Shown: positions 1 through 7,246 of the stretch, piece by piece
Numbering within the stretch: position 1 is the stretch's first letter
Layout: the number at the start of each line of letters is the position of its first letter
Assembly (NCBI GenBank): GCA_028818385.1
Contig: JAPPNY010000165.1
Coordinates: 1 to 17,383 of the forward strand
DNA length: 17,383 bases
Reading direction: 5' to 3'
DNA from: Spirochaetaceae bacterium
Lineage (GTDB): Bacteria > Spirochaetota > Spirochaetia > SZUA-6 > Bin103
Program-made: the position numbers and the translations under genes
Notes under the pieces: model-generated
The model's database searches: none
Seen by the model: only the letters and a program-made list of their open reading frames with translations
What the model was told of the DNA's origin: nothing

Positions 1-464
1 TGCAAATCGGCGGACGCGCCTACTTTTTCTCCACTCCTGCGCGAATATGCCGGGTAGAAGCGGCATGCCTCGTCGTTGTCGCTGTATACGCTTAGCTCCA
101 CGCGCTCAACTCCTCGCTTGGCGGCCTCGGCGCGGATGCGGTCCATCAGCAGAGTTCCGATTCCCTTCCGCCGGTGCGTGTTGGACACTGCCATCTGGTC
201 GACCACAAGGGACCGGCTCGCGTAACGGAACGCGTTCTCCTCACGAACCCGCTCGCACACCAACGCGTAGCCAACGCAGACGCCCTCGGCACGGGCGACG
301 AACATCTGAGCACCGGCGCGCGACAGGAGATTCCGCTGGCCCTCCAGCGCCGCCGTCCGGTCGAACGGCTTGAACCACTGCGGACGCCGGTGGCGATGCT
401 CTTCGTGGACCTGCCCGAGCAACTCGACGATCTCCTCTGCGTCACCCGAGGTTTCGATAGTCAT
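1..464 (-). CDS. GNAT-family N-acetyltransferase, partial (3' end off the window)
   Basis: The protein would transfer an acetyl group from acetyl-CoA to an amine; its substrate is unknown. Read from an ATG at 464-462, the frame stays open to the left edge, about 154 residues. It contains the GNAT motif A (VDQMAVSNTHRRKGIGTLLM, with the acetyl-CoA loop RRKGIG) and the following helix with a late SDNDEACRFY segment. A GGAG lies about 8 nt upstream of the ATG, supporting that start. It is clearly paralogous to the GNAT at 1849-2355: both share EEHR-RRP near the N-terminus, a KPFDR-AALE segment and the same motif A. After CRFY the family normally continues with a Gly-Phe turn and a final strand. 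Here the residues are PAYSRRSGEKV, so the C-terminus may be frameshifted or diverged; the window edge prevents a decision. The GNAT assignment is firm, the intactness is not. Confidence 0.8.
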   Translation of the reverse strand, partial: MTIETSGDAEEIVELLGQVHEEHRHRRPQWFKPFDRTAALEGQRNLLSRAGAQMFVARAEGVCVGYALVCERVREENAFRYASRSLVVDQMAVSNTHRRKGIGTLLMDRIRAEAAKRGVERVELSVYSDNDEACRFYPAYSRRSGEKVGASADL

Positions 465-602
465 GCTCAATCGCTCCAAGCCGTATCGAACAACGGGGGA
501 ACTCCGCCGCTCATATCTTGTCGTCTCAACGATGCCCGGCGACAGGCCCGGCGCGGCGCTGACTCGTTCGTCTCGATGCTAGAGAGCCGGCAAGTCGAAG
601 AG

Positions 603-1028
603 CTATGCGGTGAGTAGACTGGCGATTTCGGGCGGCAGTCCTTGATCGGAGACAAAGTCATCTACCAGGTACTCCCGGCCCGCGCCGTCACGTGCAAAGT
701 ACGAACACGACCCTTCGTCATGGAACCCCAGGTCAACATGCACGGATTCGGTCTTCCAGAGGAGATTGATCTCCCCGTCGTCGGCCAAGCCTATGTCAGC
801 CACCACCGACAGCCGCTCCGGAAGGCACTCGATGAACGAACGGGCGGCGTCGAATGCCTTGTCGCTCGGCCCGTTGGCCCCGGACCAGCGCTCATCAGCC
901 GGCGTGCGACGAAGCGACTCCAGTCGGGCAACCATTTGGCGCCTTGCCGAAGTCGGCCGCCGTACGGAGTGGACGGCAATCGCTTCCTGGAACGAATTCT
1001 CGCCTGCGCATGGCACGCACTTGCTCAT
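603..1028 (-). CDS. Hypothetical protein, 141 aa, acidic C-terminal half
   Basis: I do not recognise a named function. The ATG at 1028 follows a GAGGGG purine run about 7 nt upstream. The first 30 residues are basic and Cys-containing (MSKCVPCAGENSF). Residues about 32-70 carry a helical LESLRRTPADERWSGANG-type segment, followed by a helix FIECLPERL. The second half looks like a small antiparallel sheet: ADIGLADDGEINLLWKTE, then VHVDLGFHDEGSCSYFARD and GREYLVDDF. Proteins with this W-G...P...A..F...LP...DGEI.L.W pattern are scattered hypothetical genes, often near toxin-antitoxin or mobile loci; that is recollection, not a search result. It lies 50 nt downstream of the PIN partner gene and could be co-transcribed with it. 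No membrane segment or signal peptide is visible. Confidence 0.65.
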   Translation of the reverse strand: MSKCVPCAGENSFQEAIAVHSVRRPTSARRQMVARLESLRRTPADERWSGANGPSDKAFDAARSFIECLPERLSVVADIGLADDGEINLLWKTESVHVDLGFHDEGSCSYFARDGAGREYLVDDFVSDQGLPPEIASLLTA

Positions 1029-1078
1029 CGCTTTGCCCCTCGTCCTGTCCTCGCTGGACCTGACCTTCCGTTGGCCCG

Positions 1079-1267
1079 CTATCGCTCGCCGGTAGAACCA
1101 TGCGCCACCTCCGCCAAACGCCTGGGCTCCAGTTCAACGATCTCTCGATCGCTTTCCTGCTGCCGTCGCTTTGCTTCCTCGTACAGTGCGCGAATGTCGT
1201 AGCCTCTCTCCGCTGCCAATCGTTCCCGAATAGCCCGGACTTCGCCGATGATCTGGTCGTGGTTCAT
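1079..1267 (-). CDS. Small putative antitoxin/partner of the PIN protein, 62 aa
   Basis: This is a short, highly charged, mostly helical protein: an N-terminal helix MNHDQIIGEVRAIRERLAAE, then YDIRALYEEAKRRQQES and a tail with VELEPRRL. Its ATG (1267-1265) lies one nucleotide after the stop of the upstream PIN gene (TGA at 1271-1269), so the two are almost certainly co-translated. Small proteins with a GYDI-AL--EAK-R---S pattern directly downstream of PIN-domain genes are a recurring pair, so I infer an antitoxin-like partner. No ribbon-helix-helix, AbrB or Phd DNA-binding motif is visible, so it may bind the toxin without being a typical operator-binding antitoxin. The toxin-first gene order is the reverse of most VapBC modules. 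The coding call is good; the antitoxin role is inference. Confidence 0.7.
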   Translation of the reverse strand: MNHDQIIGEVRAIRERLAAERGYDIRALYEEAKRRQQESDREIVELEPRRLAEVAHGSTGER

Positions 1268-1268
1268 C

Positions 1269-1760
1269 TCATTCTCCCAATAGTTCCTCGGGGGTACATA
1301 TGATCGGAGGCTCGAGCCCCTGCGAACGACACTTGCGTTCGATCTGGCTGCGAATCGTCGCGTTGGCCAGAATCGTCGCGTTGGCCAGATGTGCGAAGTT
1401 CCAGGTCAACAAGTACTCAATGCCGCCCATCACGGCAACTGCGATGTGCAACGCATCGAGCGCTGCCCCGCGAGGGAGCGGGCCTTCGTCGACCAGCACC
1501 GTCGCAAACTGAGCGGCCGCTTCGGTCAGTCCGATTTCAGCAATACCAGAAAGTGCATCGATACGTCGCGCCGCCATGGGCGCATCTCCAGCCTGCACCT
1601 CTGACACGACGAATTCTGAGATGTAGAGTTCGTAGTCGAACCGTTTCTCACTCCACCACCGCTGGGTAAGGACTTGACGAGCTGCCGTGATGAGGTCACC
1701 GCTCGGTTCGGCCGTGAGGTAGCTCACGATGGAGCTCTCGACGTAGAGCTTTGGCTTCAT
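1269..1760 (-). CDS. PIN-domain protein (VapC-like putative RNase toxin)
   Basis: PIN domains are Mg2+-dependent ribonucleases; VapC toxins cut tRNA or rRNA. The start chosen is the ATG at 1760-1758 (MKPKLYVESSIVSYL); a TTG six bases upstream (1766) would add two residues. Family features are the N-terminal YVESSIVSYLTAEPSGD strand and loop, where Glu occupies the usual first acidic position, a mid-protein Glu in FVVSEVQAGD, the acidic pair in ALDALHIAVAVMGG, the TWNFAHLANA strand, and the terminal PPIICTPEELLGE typical of this subfamily. An 18-bp perfect tandem duplication (1352-1387) doubles the segment after HLANA, giving ANATILANATI and adding six residues close to the C-terminal part of the fold. 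This might weaken the enzyme or be neutral. The protein is followed after 1 nt by its likely partner. No clear Shine-Dalgarno sequence is visible. Confidence 0.85.
   Translation of the reverse strand: MKPKLYVESSIVSYLTAEPSGDLITAARQVLTQRWWSEKRFDYELYISEFVVSEVQAGDAPMAARRIDALSGIAEIGLTEAAAQFATVLVDEGPLPRGAALDALHIAVAVMGGIEYLLTWNFAHLANATILANATIRSQIERKCRSQGLEPPIICTPEELLGE
1352..1387 (-). repeat. Perfect 18-bp tandem duplication inside the PIN gene
   Basis: Two identical adjacent 18-base units (1352-1369 and 1370-1387; plus-strand unit gaatcgtcgcgttggcca) lie in frame and duplicate six residues, giving ANATILANATI in the toxin. Related proteins normally read from ...HLANA straight into a basic helix (IRxxIE), so one copy appears to be the ancestral state. 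Confidence 0.95.
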
Positions 1761-1821
1761 GAGCAACGCTGAGCATATAGGCGTGACGCCCCCCGTGAGT
1801 ACCGGTTCAACCGACGCGCCT

Positions 1822-1836
1822 CGAACGCTACGTTCG
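1822..1836. promoter_or_regulatory. Palindrome upstream of the PIN/partner pair (candidate operator)
   Basis: CGAACG-CTA-CGTTCG is a perfect 6-bp inverted repeat with a 3-nt centre. It sits 62 bp upstream of the PIN start and 13 bp beyond the GNAT stop at 1849. Its place in the only gap between these genes suits an autoregulatory operator. It is too short and lacks a T-run for a good terminator. A 12-base palindrome can occur by chance, so this is tentative. Confidence 0.3.
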
Positions 1837-1848
1837 GAAGAGCGACCA

Positions 1849-2355
1849 CTACGGACTCAGCTCCATGATGTCGTGGAATCGGCCGAAGCCCTGCGCCTCG
1901 TAGAACCGCCGTGCACCCTCGTTGTCGCTGGCGACGAGCAAATCCATGCGGTCCGCTCCTCGACGGGCCGCCTCCGCACGGACCAGTTCCATCAGCCGCG
2001 TCCCGATCCCGCGCCGGCGATGGGCCTTCGACACCGCTATCTGGTTTACCATGAGCGACTTGCTTCCGTACGCAGACGCTGTATCCGGCCAATTGACATC
2101 CCGAACTATCACAAACCCGACGCAGTCGCCTTCGAGCCGGGCCACGAACAGCGTCCCGTCGTAAGACAGACAGGAGCGCACGTCCTCCAGCGCCGCCTCC
2201 CGGTCAAACGGCTTGTACCGTTCCGGACGCCGCCGCCGGTGTTCTTCCTGGAACTGACGAAGCAACTCGACGTGGCCCTGTCCGTGCGAGTGGGTGCCGG
2301 TGAACACCGTCACGATCTCCTCCGGATCATCGGTGGCGTCGATCGTGACTCTCAT
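1849..2355 (-). CDS. GNAT-family N-acetyltransferase, 168 aa
   Basis: This is an acetyl-CoA-dependent N-acetyltransferase of unknown substrate. The complete GNAT fold is readable: helix with FQEEHRRRRPERYKPFDREAALE (about 35-58), beta strands FVARLEGDCVGFVIVRD (70-86), motif A with NQIAVSKAHRRRGIGTRLM (104-122; RRRGIG is the CoA pyrophosphate loop), helix VRAEAARRGADRMDLLV, and the C-terminal ASDNEGARRFYEAQGFGRF turn (142-160). Length is normal for a single-domain GNAT. It is a paralogue of the truncated GNAT at 1-464, differing mainly by about 13 extra residues near the N-terminus (around THSHGQGHVELL). It starts 37 nt after the fumC stop on the same strand, so it may be read through from the mdh-fumC operon. 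No neighbour identifies the substrate. Confidence 0.9.
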   Translation of the reverse strand: MRVTIDATDDPEEIVTVFTGTHSHGQGHVELLRQFQEEHRRRRPERYKPFDREAALEDVRSCLSYDGTLFVARLEGDCVGFVIVRDVNWPDTASAYGSKSLMVNQIAVSKAHRRRGIGTRLMELVRAEAARRGADRMDLLVASDNEGARRFYEAQGFGRFHDIMELSP

Positions 2356-2392
2356 GGTCGCTGTTCGCAGTCGAGGGACGAAGGGCCGAAGC

Positions 2393-3805
<1,413 letters not shown>

Positions 3806-3806
3806 C

Positions 3807-4760
3807 TCAGGCGAGCTCCGGGAACAGCGTGCGCACCACGTCCACGAGCTCGCGCACGTGGCCGGCCGAGGCGGCGAACGCCGCGCGCTCCCCGTCGTCG
3901 AGATTCACCTCGATGATCCGCTCGACGCCACCGGCTCCGAGCACGCACGGCACGCCGACGAAGATGCCGTCGGCGCCGTACTCGCCCCGGCAAAGCGCCG
4001 CGCACGGCAGGATGCGCTTCTTGTCGCGGACGATCGCCTCGACCATCTGCAGGATGGCCGCCGCCGCCGCGTAGTAGGAGCTGGTGCCCATCAGCTCGAC
4101 GATCTCGCCGCCGCCGGTCTTGGTGCGCTCGACCAGCTCGTCCAGGCGCTCGGCGCTCATCAACTCGGTCACCGGGATGCCGCCGACGTTGGTGAAGCGC
4201 GGCAACGGCACCATGTCGTCGCCGTGGCCGCCGAGCAGCAGCGCGTTGATGTCCTCCACGCTGTAGCCGGTCTCCTCGGCGATGAAGGTCTTGAAGCGCG
4301 CCACGTCCAGGCAGCCGGCCTGGCCGACGATGCGCTCGGGCGGAAAGCCGCTCGCCTTCCAGGCGGCGTACACCATGGCGTCGAGCGGATTGGTCATGAC
4401 GATCAGAATGCAGTCGGGCACACGCTCGCGGACCTCGCCGGCGACACTCGCGACGATGCCGGCGTTGACCTTGATCAGGTCGTCGCGGCTCATGCCGGGC
4501 CGGCGCGGGGAGCCGGCGGTCAGCACGACGATGTCGGAGCCGGCCAGCTCCGCGTAGTCGTCGGTGCCGGTCACGCGGCAGTCCAGCCGCTCGATGGGCG
4601 TGGCCTCGTACAGGTCGAGGGCCTTGCCGCGGGTCTGGTCGGCGACCTTGGGGATGTCGATGAGGACGACGTCGCCCAGCTCCTGGGCGACCAGCCAGTG
4701 GGCACAGGTGGCGCCGACGTTGCCGGCGCCGATCACGGCGATCTTCGGACGTTTGAGCAT
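3807..4760 (-). CDS. mdh: Malate dehydrogenase (LDH-like type)
   Basis: It oxidises malate to oxaloacetate with NAD+ in the TCA cycle. The 317-aa protein has the Rossmann loop GAGNVGAT (11-18), an acidic residue at the end of the second strand (VVLIDI, Asp35) favouring NAD+, the mobile substrate loop [14 protein letters not shown] (82-95) whose arginines bind the substrate carboxylates, NPLDAM (124-129), [11 protein letters not shown] (146-156) with the catalytic-dyad Asp, and [10 protein letters not shown] (177-186) with catalytic His179. The Arg-containing substrate loop (RRPGM) is the malate-type pattern; lactate dehydrogenases carry Gln at the discriminating position. It is first in the mdh-fumC pair. 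The ATG at 4760 lacks a strong Shine-Dalgarno sequence. Upstream lies a 135-bp region shared divergently with the S8 protease gene. Confidence 0.96.
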   Translation of the reverse strand: MLKRPKIAVIGAGNVGATCAHWLVAQELGDVVLIDIPKVADQTRGKALDLYEATPIERLDCRVTGTDDYAELAGSDIVVLTAGSPRRPGMSRDDLIKVNAGIVASVAGEVRERVPDCILIVMTNPLDAMVYAAWKASGFPPERIVGQAGCLDVARFKTFIAEETGYSVEDINALLLGGHGDDMVPLPRFTNVGGIPVTELMSAERLDELVERTKTGGGEIVELMGTSSYYAAAAAILQMVEAIVRDKKRILPCAALCRGEYGADGIFVGVPCVLGAGGVERIIEVNLDDGERAAFAASAGHVRELVDVVRTLFPELA

Positions 4761-4852
4761 GCTGACTCATACCACGCCGGCGCGCCGTTGTCCGCCATCG
4801 TCGCGGGCTATCGTGGGCTCGGCGGCGTCGGGCAGGTTGCCTGATGCCAGCC

Positions 4853-4882
4853 TTGATCCAGAATCGACTTTCGGCCTATCAA
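4853..4882 (+). promoter_or_regulatory. Weak sigma70-like promoter candidate for the S8 protease gene
   Basis: In the 135-bp divergent region between mdh and the protease, TTGATC (4853-4858) is followed after 18 nt by TATCAA (4877-4882), 13 nt before the protease ATG. Each hexamer matches the consensus at 4 of 6 positions. The short leader leaves no obvious Shine-Dalgarno sequence. Chance is a real alternative. I see no comparable site for mdh. Confidence 0.22.
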
Positions 4883-4895
4883 CAGCGCTGTTTCC

Positions 4896-7241
4896 ATGCG
4901 CTTGTCCCCGATCCCGTGTCTGCTGGCGCTGCTCGCGATGCTATCTCTCGGCGCCTGCGGAACGACGGGCATCCAAATCGAACCGGCATCGGAGCCGGGG
5001 TCGGCCACGGGGCCGGAGACCATGCAGCCTCCACCGGAACCCGAGCCCGAGCCGGAACCGGAGCCCCCGCAGCCCTGCATCCCGACGCACGACGGGAGCT
5101 GCGTTTCGGCTGAGGACTTTCAGACCGAGACCGAGTCGCTCGCAGCGGAGTACCGCGAGCACGTGAACTTCGGGAACCAATGGGGGCTCAGCCACGTCAA
5201 GGCGGACTACGCCTACGGCCATCTCAGCCAGATCAAGGGCGAGGACGCCGCGCCCGGCGCCGGCGTGACCATCGGCTTCATCGACAGCGGCATCGACCAG
5301 CTTCACCCCGGCTTCAAGGGCAAGACGATCAGCGAGTACCTCCTGCTCGGCGCGCGGAACGAGACAGGTCACCGGTTCTCTCACGGCACCGCCGTGGCGA
5401 GCGTGGCCGCGGCCATACGCTCGCAGCATTACTTCGCCGCTCACGGCGTCGCGTGGGGGGCCGACATCGCCATGTTCGCCATTCCCACCGGCGCTGCGGG
5501 GGATCGACCCTATCGCCCCATTTCGCTGCAGGGACTTGCCAGTCAGGACCGGGTGTGGGCGGGAGTGTTCAACTACGTGCTCGTTCCCCGGCCCGAGGTG
5601 CCGGAGGTCGACATCCTGAACCTGAGCGTCGGCCACAGCGGCATCATCGACAGCTACACCGAAGAGGATCTGCGCGCCAACCTCGGTCAGGCGATCGCCA
5701 GGATGGCGCAGGCGGACGCCGAGGAGAAGATCATCCTGGTCTGGGCCGCCGGCAACGCTCATGGGCGCAGGTGCGTCCCCACCACGGAGCACTGCGAGAA
5801 CGACGGTGAGAGCTACGCGATCAACGCGGTCTCGGTCGAGGTGCTGCCAGGCCTCGTCGCACGGATCGAGGAGCTGCAGGGCCACTCCATCGCGGTCGTG
5901 GCGTTGCGCCCGGACGGAGCGATCGCGGACTTCTCCAACCGCTGCGGCATCGCCGCCGATTTCTGCATCGCGGCACCGGGAGCAGGCATCCGGGTGGCCT
6001 ACTACGGACCTCACCCTGACACCGGAGTTCCTGCTCGCGGCTGGGACACCGGCGGCGGAACATCGTACGCCGCGCCCATGGTCGCCGGCGGGCTGGCGGT
6101 GATGAAGCAGCTATTCCGCGATCAGCTTTCCAACACCGAGCTGGTCACTCGGCTCTTCGAGACCGCCGACGACGAGGGCGTCTACGCCGACCGGGCGGTG
6201 TACGGCCACGGCGCCATGGATCTCCGCGCCGCGACGTGGCCCGTCGGGGTGTTGGACGTGCCGGTGGAAAGCGACCGCGCGGACGGAGCGGGCGCAGCCC
6301 TGCTCGGGACCAGGCTGCAGGCCGGCGCGGCGTTCGGCGACGGGCTCGAGCGCTCACTGGCCGGCACGGAGATCGCGGCGTTCGACGATCTCGGTGCGCC
6401 GTTCTGGTTCGACCTGGGCGACTTCACGGCCGGCGCGGCGGCCCGGTCGATGGCGGCGGATGTCCATGAACCGCCGGCGCCCGCCTGGTCGCGCAGCGAG
6501 GACGCCGTGCAGTGGCGGATCGGGTACCGGGAGCCGCCGGGCGATGGCGGGGACGGCCATTTGGCCCTCGCGGATCGCGCGGTGACGCTGACGCTCGCCG
6601 ACCGGCACGCGCTCCGCGGCACCGTCTTCACCACGGAAGGAGCCGCCGGGCAGCCGCCGACCTCGGGAGCGGCGGTCACGTGGCGACCGGCGGGCTCGCC
6701 GCTCGGACTGCACGCCGGGTGGGTGCACGAGCGGGAAACCCTGCTCGGCAGCTCGGCCGACGGCGCGTTCGGCGCGCTGTCCGCCGACGCCGCCTTCGTC
6801 GGGGTCGAGGCGGATGCCAAGCTCGGCGGCTGGCGTGTCGGCGCCGACGTGGAAATCGGCACCGTCAACTCCGCGGCACGCGAGGGGATCGTCACAGCAG
6901 TCTCCCCGCTGACCACCACCTCCTTCACGCTGCACGCGAGCACGGCGTTCGCCGGCGACGGCTCGCTCCGGCTGTCGGTTTCACAGCCGCTGCGCGTCGA
7001 GCGCGGCAGCGCCGCGCTCAGCGTGCCGGCCGGACGCACGAAGGCCGGGGCGGTGGTACGCAGCCCGCTCGCGGCCGAGCTTGCGCCGAGCGGCCGGCAG
7101 ATCGACGTTTCCGCGCGGTGGCAGCAGCCGCTGAGCGTCGGTGAGGTGAGCCTCGGCGCGGTCGTGACGCACCAGCCCGGGCATCGCGCGGCGGCCGATC
7201 CCGAGCTCATGTTCCTGTCAGGCTGGCGCTGGTCATACTGA
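4896..7241 (+). CDS. S8 (subtilisin-like) serine protease lipoprotein with autotransporter-like C-terminus
   Basis: This is a secreted serine endopeptidase, 781 aa. Residues 1-21 form a lipoprotein signal (MRLSPIPCLLALLAMLSLGAC) with lipobox LGAC; Cys21 would be lipidated, and Gly at +2 suggests outer-membrane sorting. A Pro/Glu linker (alternating EP around 47-60) precedes the peptidase domain. The triad is complete: Asp130 in GFIDSGID, His163 in FSHGTAVAS, Ser390 in GGGTSYAAPM, with oxyanion Asn287 in AAGN. From about residue 500 the sequence turns into alternating beta-rich stretches (AGWVHERETLLGS, FTLHASTAFAGDGSLRLSVSQPLRVERG) and ends in SGWRWSY. The terminal aromatic residue and roughly 280-residue length fit an outer-membrane beta barrel, as in NalP-type autotransporter proteases, which also carry a lipobox. 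The barrel is inferred from pattern, not proven. The next gene starts 5 nt later. Confidence 0.88.
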   Translation: MRLSPIPCLLALLAMLSLGACGTTGIQIEPASEPGSATGPETMQPPPEPEPEPEPEPPQPCIPTHDGSCVSAEDFQTETESLAAEYREHVNFGNQWGLSHVKADYAYGHLSQIKGEDAAPGAGVTIGFIDSGIDQLHPGFKGKTISEYLLLGARNETGHRFSHGTAVASVAAAIRSQHYFAAHGVAWGADIAMFAIPTGAAGDRPYRPISLQGLASQDRVWAGVFNYVLVPRPEVPEVDILNLSVGHSGIIDSYTEEDLRANLGQAIARMAQADAEEKIILVWAAGNAHGRRCVPTTEHCENDGESYAINAVSVEVLPGLVARIEELQGHSIAVVALRPDGAIADFSNRCGIAADFCIAAPGAGIRVAYYGPHPDTGVPARGWDTGGGTSYAAPMVAGGLAVMKQLFRDQLSNTELVTRLFETADDEGVYADRAVYGHGAMDLRAATWPVGVLDVPVESDRADGAGAALLGTRLQAGAAFGDGLERSLAGTEIAAFDDLGAPFWFDLGDFTAGAAARSMAADVHEPPAPAWSRSEDAVQWRIGYREPPGDGGDGHLALADRAVTLTLADRHALRGTVFTTEGAAGQPPTSGAAVTWRPAGSPLGLHAGWVHERETLLGSSADGAFGALSADAAFVGVEADAKLGGWRVGADVEIGTVNSAAREGIVTAVSPLTTTSFTLHASTAFAGDGSLRLSVSQPLRVERGSAALSVPAGRTKAGAVVRSPLAAELAPSGRQIDVSARWQQPLSVGEVSLGAVVTHQPGHRAAADPELMFLSGWRWSY

Positions 7242-7246
7242 CCGCC

